This document shows positions 19,550 to 30,238 of a stretch of 64,000 bases of DNA, one piece after another. The DNA lies in contig WNKI01000002.1 in assembly GCA_015350385.1 (NCBI GenBank), forward strand, positions 8,913,941-8,977,940. The letters run 5' to 3'. The position numbers were made by a program, and so were the translations under genes. Under the pieces are notes generated by a model. That model was not told the origin of the DNA. It was given only the letters and a program-made list of their open reading frames with translations, and made no database searches. The number at the start of each line of letters is the position of its first letter. Position 1 is the stretch's first letter. The DNA is from Aculops lycopersici. Taxonomy: Eukaryota; Arthropoda; Arachnida; Trombidiformes; Eriophyidae.

Positions 19550-22500
19550 ATGTCACGCTGGCCAAACTATCATCACGGAATAGCCACTGGTATGTCCGGT
19601 GGTGGCAGCTATGGCGGATCCGCCTTTGGTGGGCACCACCCTCAATCTAGGTCAATACAAACTTTACAAACATCAACCTCATTGACAAACTATTCAACTA
19701 GCTTGAATCCAAGAAGCACTCTAAGCAGGCCAGTTAATTTTAACAGCATCAATGTAGCATCCACACAATCGGCCAATATTCGCTGGTCATCACCAGAATC
19801 CGTGAACGCAATGGATCATCTGTATTTTATAACAAACATGGTATTAGATTACTTACTGGAGAACGATTTGCCACAAGAACTCATGAATCAAACTCTATTC
19901 ACCGATCCAATGAGTGTCCTGATGGATAACAGAAATGAATTGATCAAACATTTTCACAAGCTACTTATAGCTGCTTGCACATGCTTATGTGTTGGCATCA
20001 GTATACCTTTATTTGGTTTCATGATTGCCTGCTGCTGGTGCACAGGCGCCAATGGCTCGACCTCTAAACGATCCTCAAGCTCGCGCAATAGATCGTCGAG
20101 TGGCAGACATGCATCAAGATCTCGTAGTCATCACCGTGATTCCTCAGACACCGATTGGCTAGCTGCCTCTTCCTCTTCTGCAGGACGTGATCCTTATAGC
20201 AACAGTCGATCTGGAGGATCTCGTTATCATCGAGAAGCTGGGCGTAGGGGACGTCGGCATGGAGGCGGCCGTAACGAGGGTCGTAGTCGAAGGCGATCAG
20301 GTAGTGGTCTTGGTCATCGATCCCGGTCTGTTCCACCATTCTTGCGCTACGAGTCAGCCTGCCATCCATGTCTCAGAACCTTCTTCTCGTCAAACTTATT
20401 CGTAATGCTACTGTTGATATCATTCTTTGCTGTTTGCGCCTTCGTAACCAATGAATATGTCGACTATGGTGTTAAATCATTGCCTAAAGCTCTCAATCAC
20501 AGTGTCGATGAGGTTCAAGTCTATTTGAACAATACAGATCACGAGATCGATAACTTATTTCGGTTCAATTACAATCAACTCGAACAGGAGATTAATTCAA
20601 GACTGGATACAAGTGGCTCAATTATTAAACACAAACTTGCCATATCATCAGAGGCTATAGCACTTGCTAATCTCACTGACATTGTTTCGGAGTTTAATGA
20701 CACTAAAATAAGATTAGAAAGATTAGATCGCGAGTTGCTAATACTGAAATCTCGATTGAACACTGCCAGAAAAGGATTGAATGAGTTCAAGACTAAGATC
20801 GAGAATTGTCCACCGGAAAAGTGTACGCTATTGAGAAGGAAATATGCAAACCTGAACAACTTCCGCATACTGCCTCGCTATGAACATTTGCCTGACGTCA
20901 AGCCATTAGTCAGAATAGTGAGCCAATTGATTGATAGTGGGATAGTCGCACAAGTTAAGAAGGGCAAAGATAACTTTGATAGCTTTGGTGTCTTCATTCA
21001 ACGTGAAGTCAATGGAACCACACCGGAGATCAAGCAGCAGCTCTCGGTCATCGGCAAGAAGCTCTCTAATTTGGTGGCTGATGTTAGTCGCTCTATCCGA
21101 TGGTCGGATCAATTGCTCAATCAAACTAGGACGAGCACAAAGAAGTTGAATGACTATTCGGAATATGAGCAATACCGTCGCTACGCTTGCCTGGCTGGTG
21201 CCTCGATCACATTATTTATTCTCTTGTGCTATACCTTAGGGTGGCTCTATGGATCTTGTAGACCACAACCAACAGCCAGAACATGGAAAACTCGCGTCAA
21301 GACTTCAGCATCTGCATCCTTCCCATTCTCATGTGGAATCTTGACAGTATTCTTACTATTCTTACCCCTAATATTGGCAACCATTGTACTATTTATGACT
21401 GGTTCAGTTGGAGACAAAATTGTTTGCCGCGTAATGAAGCACCCAGAACAAAAACAATCAAAACAAATCTATGCCATGCTACAGAACAAATTCTTAGGAA
21501 GCCAGTTGGCACTCAACTCAACTGATGAAGATAAAATCACTATAGAAACAATAGATGGTAAGGAGCACAAAATATACCGACCAAACTATGCCGATCTCAT
21601 TGCACGCTGCCATAAGAATCAGAGTATTTACAAAGTGCTCAAGCTGGATAAATATGATAAGATATACTTAACCGACGATGAGAATACCAAGAGAGTCTCT
21701 ATCGGACTAGACAAGTCAGCATACAACTTGAATTCAATCACTGATTTCAAGAAGGCCAATAACTTCTATGCCAAGCTCAAGGATCTATTGAAACAGATTG
21801 ATATCGATACCCGGAGAATATCGCTACTTTCCGAGTCTGCTGAAGAGAGTCTGAAAAATTCTGGAAGTTTGTCATTCGATGAGATCGAGGCTTCATTCGC
21901 AAGCCTATACGACAATGGAGTCACCATATCACCTATCGACATTGAGCGACTCATCAAAGATTTCCAAGATCAAAAGGCTATCGTGAATGACGCTGATCTT
22001 GAATCTGACCTCGCGATTGCAACAATTCTGGCCACCAGCTACAATGATCAAATTATGCCTAATATCACGAGCTCTCTATTGAATCTGAAGGATGGAGTGA
22101 GATTGCTGAAGCTGAGGATGTTCCACGGCAGAAACAGTTTCAACTCAGTTATCACCGAGCTGATTGCCAAAGTTCGTAGCGCTGAAAATCAACTTCGCTC
22201 TGAAGGTAAGACCTTACTCAAGTTAGCAAGCAATGAATTTATTGATGAACTCAACGCTCTGGTAGACCAATATGCAAGTCATGTTAAGAACCAGGTCGAG
22301 AATGTGATTGGCCAATGTGAACCAGTTAGTCGATCACTGAACTCAACAGTATCAGCGTTATGCGACGACATAGTTCTACCTTTCAATGGCTACTGGTTGA
22401 GTGCGACTGCCTCGCTCATATTGATTTTACCAGCAACTTTGTTAGCTTATGCCCTAAAGGGTCTTTATTCTTTGGCTAGACGTGGACCATCCCATTTGCA

Positions 22501-22720
22501 TAGTAACTACAGCTATACCGACCAGGAGGATGATATAAGTTATGAGGAAGATGGGGAAGATATTGCCCTTGCCTATCACCCTGGCCACCCCATAACATAT
22601 CCTCACAAACCCTCGAGTTCAACAGCTGCTCCATCAGCTCCCTCGGCTCCTGATCAAGGATGGTCGCCTTCGTCACAAAGCTATATCCACAACTCTAGAC
22701 CTCCACCATATGCAGTTTGA
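19550..22720 (+). CDS. Prominin (CD133-like) five-pass membrane glycoprotein
   Basis: A 1056-residue single exon. Five hydrophobic segments fall at about 137-167, 279-303, 545-567, 597-625 and 947-980, giving two large extracellular loops with many Asn-X-Ser/Thr sites, the prominin topology. The Cys-rich turn after the first segment (ACCWC) is typical. Prominins sit in membrane protrusions such as microvilli and photoreceptor membranes. Two oddities: the N-terminus (1-85) is Gly/Ser-rich with no visible signal peptide, so an upstream exon may be missing; and the first cytoplasmic loop (about 168-277) is a long Arg/Ser-rich insert. AATAAA at 22729-22734 lies 9 bases after the stop. Confidence 0.88.
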   Translation: MSRWPNYHHGIATGMSGGGSYGGSAFGGHHPQSRSIQTLQTSTSLTNYSTSLNPRSTLSRPVNFNSINVASTQSANIRWSSPESVNAMDHLYFITNMVLDYLLENDLPQELMNQTLFTDPMSVLMDNRNELIKHFHKLLIAACTCLCVGISIPLFGFMIACCWCTGANGSTSKRSSSSRNRSSSGRHASRSRSHHRDSSDTDWLAASSSSAGRDPYSNSRSGGSRYHREAGRRGRRHGGGRNEGRSRRRSGSGLGHRSRSVPPFLRYESACHPCLRTFFSSNLFVMLLLISFFAVCAFVTNEYVDYGVKSLPKALNHSVDEVQVYLNNTDHEIDNLFRFNYNQLEQEINSRLDTSGSIIKHKLAISSEAIALANLTDIVSEFNDTKIRLERLDRELLILKSRLNTARKGLNEFKTKIENCPPEKCTLLRRKYANLNNFRILPRYEHLPDVKPLVRIVSQLIDSGIVAQVKKGKDNFDSFGVFIQREVNGTTPEIKQQLSVIGKKLSNLVADVSRSIRWSDQLLNQTRTSTKKLNDYSEYEQYRRYACLAGASITLFILLCYTLGWLYGSCRPQPTARTWKTRVKTSASASFPFSCGILTVFLLFLPLILATIVLFMTGSVGDKIVCRVMKHPEQKQSKQIYAMLQNKFLGSQLALNSTDEDKITIETIDGKEHKIYRPNYADLIARCHKNQSIYKVLKLDKYDKIYLTDDENTKRVSIGLDKSAYNLNSITDFKKANNFYAKLKDLLKQIDIDTRRISLLSESAEESLKNSGSLSFDEIEASFASLYDNGVTISPIDIERLIKDFQDQKAIVNDADLESDLAIATILATSYNDQIMPNITSSLLNLKDGVRLLKLRMFHGRNSFNSVITELIAKVRSAENQLRSEGKTLLKLASNEFIDELNALVDQYASHVKNQVENVIGQCEPVSRSLNSTVSALCDDIVLPFNGYWLSATASLILILPATLLAYALKGLYSLARRGPSHLHSNYSYTDQEDDISYEEDGEDIALAYHPGHPITYPHKPSSSTAAPSAPSAPDQGWSPSSQSYIHNSRPPPYAV

Positions 22721-22883
22721 GTCAATGAAATAAACCTCCTCACCACTAGATGGTAAAAAACACAATCTAAAAGTGATTGGACTATTTCCTAAGTTGAGAC
22801 TCGGGAATTTGATTTCGCGAGAAAATGGCTAGTTCCTGTTGCGGTATCGACTCGAAGTTTATATACAATTTGTAGTCGATTGT

Positions 22884-23516
22884 TTACACAACAAGTCGGT
22901 AGGAGATGTACATGCCAGCAGTTTCACTGGGCCTAATGATTTTAACCACCTGTCCTCGCTTGAGTCCATGATACCGAGCTACGGGATCACTCGCTTGAAT
23001 TCTCATCAACTGACTATCTCGAAGCTTGTACCTGCTCAGTAACTCGGCCTTCTCCTCGGGCGTCAAGACAACATGCTCAGGTACAAGTTCGTGTTCAGTA
23101 ATGTTAATATACAATTCTGACTCTAAAAATTGTTCTAATATATACTTGGGTGCCATATCTGTGAGTGCCTGCTTGGCTGATGGTGTCATTCCATGTTGGA
23201 CAACAATGATTGCCCTGGTGATATTTTCCTCCTGCATCCGTTGACAGTAGCTTTTTACCGTTTTGATTCCAATCTTGGGTTCATCTGGAAAGAATACAAA
23301 CATTTGATCGGTCGGGTCATCGTTATGAGCACACATTACCATCAAACTAGATCTTGCTGGCCTCTTTTCGCTCGGTTTATCTCCATATTCGCGCTTGAAG
23401 TCTTCGAGTGACTGATCCAACTCATCTTGAGCAATTAGATAGCCACGGTCGTGACACAGGCTTAATATTGTCTTTCTTACACGCCATAATTTATAAATTT
23501 CGGCTTCGTCATCCAT
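22884..23516 (-). CDS. Polr2E: RPB5, shared subunit of RNA polymerases I, II and III
   Basis: A 210-residue protein, the normal length for RPABC1/RPB5. The N-terminal eukaryote-specific jaw domain (MDDEAEIYKLWRVRKTILSL, DQMFVFFPDEPKIGIKTVK) is followed by the archaeal RPB5-like C-terminal domain (LVPEHVVLTPEEKAELLSRY, QLMRIQASDPVARYHGLKRG, IIRPSETAGMYISYRLVV). It contacts downstream DNA in all three polymerases. Its stop is 163 bases from the prominin stop (convergent). Upstream, head-to-head across 530 bases, lies a URI-like prefoldin, a known RPB5-binding partner in other eukaryotes. Confidence 0.97.
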   Translation of the reverse strand: MDDEAEIYKLWRVRKTILSLCHDRGYLIAQDELDQSLEDFKREYGDKPSEKRPARSSLMVMCAHNDDPTDQMFVFFPDEPKIGIKTVKSYCQRMQEENITRAIIVVQHGMTPSAKQALTDMAPKYILEQFLESELYINITEHELVPEHVVLTPEEKAELLSRYKLRDSQLMRIQASDPVARYHGLKRGQVVKIIRPSETAGMYISYRLVV

Positions 23517-24046
23517 ATTGTTGTTAAGTATGGCTTCAATTTAGAATGAAAGAATCATAGAATAGGGGAAGTTTATTCATCACAACAAGATCGTGGCCAG
23601 TTTTGAGAGGAACTGCATTTATTTTGAGGCAACACAACTCGCGCTTTAAAAGTCGAATTTTCTGAATTGAGAAAAAAAAACACAATAAATTCGTTGCGAA
23701 GTGCCACGAGCTAGTTACAAGAATTTGGCGCGAGCCGCATGCATATCATGTGCCTTGCCCTTGTACTACACTCGTTGGGTCCTAATTTGCGAATCGATCG
23801 AATGAGCATGCAGGCGCTAATTTTGAATTAGTGTAGGAGTCTATGGGTTTTAAAAAATATCAACACAGGAGAAAAAGTCGCAAAAATTGATACAATTTCT
23901 CTACGGAACACGCGTAAAAAATCCAAATCTGGTTTTGCGACGGACCCACGCGAATCTTCGCAAAATAAAAGTCAACGACTGGATGATTGTTATAATGGTA
24001 GACTAATCTAACCAGATTAGTTCATCTTCCATTATGAAAATTAATC
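23517..24046. promoter_or_regulatory. Divergent promoter of RPB5 and URI
   Basis: The 530 bases between the opposed start codons must carry both promoters. The sequence is AT-rich with poly(A) runs and no TATA box I trust. Confidence 0.5.
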
Positions 24047-24493
24047 ATGACCGCAAATACACACCAAGATTCACAAACTAGTGGATTGCTAAGATTAATT
24101 GCGAAGCAGACGGATGAAATCGAGAGTATAAGCAAAAAGATAGAACTTTGGACCAAATACAAGACTGACTACGAGGATCTCAAGAAACTTTTAAATAACT
24201 TACAAGACAAAGTTAGACATCCATATAGAATTCCCATTGCCGGATCTAAGTTAGCCTTTGTTAAGGGTCATATAATTCATACAAACGAAATCAACGTACT
24301 CTTGGGTTACAATTATTTCGCCTTGCGATCAACCAGACAGGCGAGCCAAATAATCGATCGTCGGTTAGCTAACATCAATGATACTCTAAAGATGAGCCTG
24401 GATGCAGAGAGAAAAACGAAAGATTGGCTAAAAGCCTCAAAGGAGCGAATTCAGGAGAAGGGTGAATTTGTGGAAATCATCGAAACCATGTAA
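24047..24493 (+). CDS. Minimal URI-like unconventional prefoldin (RPB5 interactor)
   Basis: A 148-residue alpha-class prefoldin: two helical coiled-coil arms around a central beta hairpin. The hairpin and second arm (FVKGHIIHTNEINVLLGYNY, then FALRSTRQASQIIDRRL) match URI1 (HTNEVTVLLGDNWFAK, QAVGLVEHR) better than UXT or canonical prefoldins. The protein ends at KGEFVEIIETM, where the URI1 prefoldin domain ends (GDIVDIREE); the roughly 380-residue tail of human URI1, which includes the mapped RPB5-binding and PP1-binding regions, is absent. Only 194 bases separate the stop from the next gene, leaving little room for more exons. URI works in the R2TP/prefoldin-like chaperone that assembles RNA polymerases. 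UXT is the main alternative. Confidence 0.75.
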   Translation: MTANTHQDSQTSGLLRLIAKQTDEIESISKKIELWTKYKTDYEDLKKLLNNLQDKVRHPYRIPIAGSKLAFVKGHIIHTNEINVLLGYNYFALRSTRQASQIIDRRLANINDTLKMSLDAERKTKDWLKASKERIQEKGEFVEIIETM

Positions 24494-24687
24494 TAGATTC
24501 TCTATATTATATCATTATGTTATCAAGAAACGCGACTTGAAGTCGAGTGTCAGCTTATTGTTCTCTTCTGTTCTTTTAGCTCTATTCGATGATGTTCCTG
24601 TAATCTAACTGCATGTCTATATGTGATTTCTAATAATTGCCTCCTTTTCAATTGTTGGTTTCTCAGTGGTAATTTCATACTAGGTGC

Positions 24688-27610
24688 CTACTTCTTAACC
24701 TCCGGTTGAGTCAAGATGGAATGTCTTGTGTAGATTGGTAACACCTGTGGCTGGTAAATGAATGGCTTTGACCTCATTCGCATCGTCGAAGTGGGTCTCA
24801 ATGAGGCCATATTCGTTAATGGATCGTATGAGCTGGAAATTGGGTTGTAGCGAGACTCGTCCGTATATAGTGAGCCCGAGGCTGCGGCGGCAAGTTTTGA
24901 CGAAACCGGTCCATTCAAGAAGGGCGAGTACGGGTTCTTGTGGATATTCTTGTATGGATAAGAGTTAGTGACCGATGTGGAGCTACCTCTGGTGTACCAG
25001 TATGGGTATTGGAGTGCTGAGTAGTATGGATTGTTGAGTAGAGCGCTCTTGCCGGCTGCGTGTAGCAGCGAGGCGGCTGGACTCAGGGATCCTTGTTGCT
25101 TTTGGCTCAACATCATACTGTTGTACTTTGGGTTTCTATTCACTCGTCTCTTTCTATGATGGGCTCCGTGCGGTAGGTGCACATGTTTCATTTGACCTAG
25201 ACCGTAGTGGCTGGGGCCAAACGAAGGGGACAAGGCAGAGCCGTAGGTATCTGAGGTGAGTGCGCCATATGAGGGAGGGTAACCAAGAGTATGTGAGCCT
25301 AGCGAGCTTGAAAGGGGCGATTGTGATTCAAATCTGTATGGGCTCTTTAGTCCCAAATCTGTGCTTAAGTAGTCACTTGAGTAAGAGCTTGATAGGGGCA
25401 AGCTATATTGTGATCCACCAAATAGCGATGATGATGGGCTATAGATGTTTGTTGTAGTCACAGGTGCCACGGTTGTGCTAATGACCGGTAAAACACTTGG
25501 CGAAGCCTGTTGACTACTCAACGAAGTGTCATTTGCGCCTCTCAATTGTGCTTTCTTCTCCAGTAACGAGAGGATTTCCTTGAGGTGCATGGTGGTCTTG
25601 GATAAATTGGCCACAGTAGAATCGTTTAAACTTTGCTTAAACTTGTTGCCAGATAATGAGGGCACTTGTTGTTGCTCAGAATCATCATTTCCGTTTGGGG
25701 ATGACGATGATGTGGACGATGAAGTCGATGAGTCCTTCTGGTAAGATGATTGCTGCTCTTCCTCGCTACCTGCGCCTCCACTTCCATTGGCACTCTGAGA
25801 TTCTGGATGATAAGATGACGATGATTGATCAGCACTAGCTTGCGACGACTCGTAATCGGTTCCATTCACTTGACTAGATGGGTGCTCCTTGGAATATCTA
25901 TTCTTACGGCTCGACTTCTTATAGTACTTCGAGTCCTTGTTACGTCGCGACTTACCACCCTTGCGCCTACGTCTCGCATTTGAGGCTGATGATGACGACG
26001 ATGATGAGGATGATTGGTACTTGTAGTTGTCTGACTCTCCATCATCTGGTGCTGCGCCCGACATCACATCAGAGGAGGTGTCGGTGGGATAATCTGAGGC
26101 TCCGTCTAGAGTCGCCAACTTACCTGAGGAATCAGTATCCGGCGAATCGTCAATGTTTGAACCTCCGACGAAGTCCTCTGAGTCTGGTACTCTTGCATCG
26201 CTTGCTGCATACCTACTTCCGCTGTCTACTGAGTAGTCTCCGCCTCCGTATCCCGTTTGGCGGCCACCTTTGTAGCCCACGGCTGCTTCCGGTTCCTCAT
26301 TGGTCTCATGAACTGGGGCGCCCTGAGCATCAGGTCCATCAAAGTCTCTGGCTCTTCCACGTCTGTAAGCTCTCGTCTCCTTAACTGGATTATACTTGGT
26401 TCCGCTTGTTTGTGCTCCATCTGATGATGGATCGGCGCTCGCATCTGTGTTGGCTTGGTGAGCTGTTTGCTGACGGCTCCTGTAGTACTTCATGTAGGGA
26501 GACTCGTGATAGTTTCTACTGGGCATTACAGTTTCACCGGCCACTCCGCTACTCTCATCGTCTGGCGCCACGGAAGTAACAGTTTGCGAGTAATTTCTGT
26601 ACGAGTGTCTAGATGGACGGGATTTTCTCGAGCGTCTTGCACGCGATTTGCGATACAAATAACTATAGTAAGCATCGTCGGCGTATTTAGAGCTAGCGTC
26701 CCCGACCTTCTCCGCCGATGGCACATCGAATTGAGTTAGATCGTATTGGCTTGAACGAGAGCAACAATACTTGTACTTGCTAATGGTGTACTTTCTCCAT
26801 CTAGGGTCGGCCGAGTTGCAGGTGTCCAAGCAGCTCGAGTATTTGCTTCCTGTCTCCAATGGCTCGTAGCCGGCGACTCCAGCAGCCGGTATGGCGGTGG
26901 CGACATGCTCCACTGCGGTATAGAGTTTTGGTGCTTGTTGTTGTGCTGCAATGGTTGCTGTTTGATAGGTAGGCACATACTTCATAGTGAAGGGCCCAAG
27001 TTGACCGGCTTGCTGGAGAGTCGGATACATTGGCGAGTAAAGTTGATGCGTTTGGCCTAAGGCGCCTGTATGTGTTGTTGGCGCAACATAATGGGTAGTG
27101 CTACCGTCGGTCTGTTGGCCTGTTGCTGAGTTTACAATAACATATTGATGATGTCCTTGATCCGGCGAAACCTCGCCACTAACTAGTTGTCCATTTTGGT
27201 CGACTGTTCCTTCTTTTTGTGATGGTTTCCAAGATTAGTATTTTGTATAGTGATCAATGAGGATGTTTGTGGATGCGGAGAAAAAACTTACCTAACTGCT
27301 TCGGTCCATACTCGTGTCTTGTCGCTTGCTCGCCGGTTGGTTGCAAAACAGTCAGTTGCTGGGGTTGCGCTTGGTGCACCTGTTGTTGTTGCATTTGTTG
27401 CGATTGCATAACCTGGTGCTTGCTCGATAATGACGCCCCCGACGAGGACGAACCCGATGAGCGTCCATCGGTGAGGAAGTTGATTTTAGCAGGGATGGCC
27501 AAAACAATGGTCTTGTTATCGTTGCTGTGATTGTGTGGCTGCGAGTAGGCGCTTGGCATTGATTGATGATCAACCGGTTGGCCAACACTCACATAGGTTG
27601 GTTGGTGGTA

Positions 27611-27641
<31 letters not shown>

Positions 27642-28306
27642 TGCTGCTGTTGTTGTTGTTGTCCTAAAGAGGATCCCGAGAGTTGGATTGTTTGTGGTTG
27701 TTGTTGTTGCTGTAGTTGTTGCTGCTGCTGTTGCACATCTATGTAACCATAGGAGGACGAAGAGGTTGGCGACGATGAAGGCGATAGGCTGCTTGTGGGA
27801 TATAGCGACGAGCTATTGACTTCTGTCAGCGGGCTTCCAAGGGTTACACCACGAGCGCTTAGTCGATTCTTCAAACTGGCTAATGATGCGCTTAAAGCCG
27901 AGTATGCTGACGAGTGGCTCGAGTGAGTTGGCGAGCCACTTGATTGGGACAAGTAGCTAGAGCCACTTGATCCTGGAATAACGTAACTGGCGCTCTCACC
28001 GCCACCACCTCCACTGCCATTCACACCGCTGCTAATGCTCTGACCGGAAGTGATGGGTGAGCTCGAGTTTGTGTAATCGAATTCATACGAGTTCTTGGTC
28101 ATTCGGCGCTGCGGACTAACCAAGATTCTCAAATTATTTGCAGCCCCATTTGAGGAGCCCGCAAGTGGACTCCGGGCGCCCGTTAGCGACACGCCCAAAT
28201 CGTTCCAGTCAAACTCTTTGGTTTCTCCGTTGACATTGGCGGGAAGGCAAATGGCAACAAGTGTTAATATTGTGGCCAGAAGACCGGCCTTCATATAAGG
28301 TTTCAT
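24688..28306 (-). CDS. Large secreted Ser/Tyr/Gln-rich low-complexity protein, two exons
   Basis: Coding exons complement(join(24688..27203,27292..28306)), about 1176 residues. The donor is GTAAGT (plus ACTTAC 27286-27291). A branch-site-like TACTAAT lies upstream of two possible acceptors, nine bases apart; both keep the frame (exon 2 from 27203, or from 27212 adding Glu-Gly-Thr). The start at 28306 (MKPYMKAGLLATILTLVAIC) gives a signal peptide cleaved after NVNG; the frame opens 58 codons earlier without a signal. The body is Ser/Gly-rich with poly-Gln near residues 215-260, a short Cys patch (CLDTCNSADPRW, YKYCC) near 465-488, Arg/Lys/Ser clusters and many Tyr. I recognise no family. Composition suggests an extracellular structural or matrix protein; that is inference. 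Confidence 0.75.
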
Positions 28307-28897
28307 CGATGAATTTCTCTTGTTGTTTTTGGTTTTTCTTTCTGTGATTGGCACTGATTGATTAAAATAGGGTAAATAGTATCTTGGAGTCTTGCTTTTG
28401 TTACTTGTTGAATTTTTGCTTCTGTGTTCACACGCACTCGAATATTTTGCTGATGCTGCTGCTTGACTTGTGATTATCATTATGATTGTTGGTGTTGTTA
28501 CTTATGATGTTGCTACTGCTACCACTCTCGTCTCTTCTAGTTGGATCTTTGAGCAGGAAGCTGGTGGACATCCGCTTATGCAACAAACACTTGCTGCCCT
28601 CAAAGAGATGATCACACTCGCTTCAATTTACGATCGGATTGCTGATATGGCGAGGGCATGTCTCTCAATATAATAGTGAAACGAGACTCACCTATTACAG
28701 TGGAATAAAATATTTTCCCCGACCGCAATCGTATAAGCCGTTATCTATCACACTGTGAGTTCTTCGCCTCACATGTCCCGTCGAGAGGTTGTGGTAGCGG
28801 CAACGATAACGGCATTAAGCATTCCAACTTTCGCTTGACTTGCGCTTATTCTAGTTGGCATGGTAAAAGGTAGATGAGCATCTTATCAAGCTAGGCG

Positions 28898-28956
28898 AGA
28901 GAGATAGAGATAGAGAGAGAGAGAGAGAGAGAGAGCGAGAGCGAGAGAGTGAGAGG
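28898..28956. repeat. GA-rich microsatellite
   Basis: An interrupted GA tract with GATA and GCGA variants, about 600 bases upstream of the large secreted protein's start codon. Confidence 0.8.
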
Positions 28957-29497
28957 GCATCGCACTGATTGGATTGGTTTGCTGCTATTCCTTTTTACGC
29001 TTAAGTAGTAGAGTGTATGTGTATGCCAGTTCTGCTCGCTTACCGACTAAACAACCCGAGGCTCACAGCATAAACAAACTATTTGCGAGATCAGCTTGCA
29101 CAGACCCTCCAGGTCTCTCGATCTGGTTACCTGGCTAGAGCAACTTATGTAAGTGCGCTTGCGCAATCATAAATGGTCAATATGTGCCGAGTGCATTGCT
29201 AATGATTTCAGCGGCTCCTACTTTTGATTTTCTTGGTGGTCTTATTTCCCGTATCTTATTTTCCGCGTAAGTGCATGCTTGTGGATGTGGATGTGGATGT
29301 GGATTAAACGGACAAAGCTGCCAAGTTTCGCCGACGAGATTATGGCCCGACGGACACGTTTACTTGCGCGACAAAAGTTGGTCACCATAGAGTGGTCGCC
29401 AACTCATGATTGTTGGTCTGGTCTCAAGATATAATAAACCACTAATCCCGCTAGCCATCACAGTCATTTCACTTCTGTTGATTGCGAACGATTCCGC

Positions 29498-29506
29498 TAT
29501 AAATAG
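29498..29506 (+). promoter_or_regulatory. Orphan TATA box
   Basis: TATAAATAG matches the TATA consensus on the plus strand, but the next plus-strand gene starts 730 bases away and no spliced coding exon was recognised downstream. It may serve a 5' UTR exon of GTF3C4, an unseen transcript, or nothing. Confidence 0.3.
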
Positions 29507-29824
29507 GTACCAGTAGCGCCATTCTGCAAGTGTCTAACCATTTCAAACCGTCTGTCTACGATTGGCTTCTCGATTGAGATGTTAGCTTGATGTTAGCTGG
29601 TCTTGCTTACACTCGCGAACCACACAGCTAGACTTTGAGTTGCCATGGTCAGCGAGATGCTTGGTTGGTCTGTAACTTGCCCAGACCGAGACAAATTTTG
29701 TGATCCTCGCAGGACGTGAACAAGGCAAGAAATTTGCAGTTTCCTTGAGTCTATCGCTATATGCTGCTGTAAACTTTGCACTGGTCAAAGTTTTAAAAAT
29801 CACAAATTTTACAATTTGCTATTG

Positions 29825-29860
29825 CTGCCGCCGCCGCTGCTGCTGCTGCTGCTGCTGCTG
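29825..29860. repeat. GCC/GCT trinucleotide repeat
   Basis: A GCC run followed by about nine GCT units in non-coding DNA upstream of GTF3C4. Confidence 0.8.
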
Positions 29861-30238
29861 TCCTTGCACCGAATAGAGGATCGACCAAAAGTTTCACCAC
29901 ACTACAGAAACACTAACCGGTCGCCTGTTCTGTTGCTGCGCTAGAAAATCTCAACAACCACACAGACGAAAGGCAAAAACAGCGAAAGCACGCGTAGCGC
30001 TCCCCTCTACTCATTGCACACAACCAACTTACATGTCCCCAGATCAGAATCAATTGCATCAACAATAGCAAAAATTATTATTATTACACCTCTACTAATA
30101 AGCTTGTTAACCATGATTTGACTTCAGGCTCCTTGTCCGACAAGTCAGGTCATCATTATCATTCATTGTATATGTATATATATATATTTATATTTATAAT
30201 ATATTTAACCAAACGAACCCTTAAACAACCCACTTATT

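Larger units (their letters stand above)
28307..30238. other. Divergent intergenic region before GTF3C4
   Basis: About 1.9 kb. It contains a long GA microsatellite (28898-28956), four copies of a GGATGT-type hexamer (29283-29304), a CTG/GCC repeat (29825-29860) and a consensus TATAAATAG at 29498-29506 on the plus strand with no visible coding exon just downstream. The small open frames are not supported by composition or homology. Confidence 0.45.
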
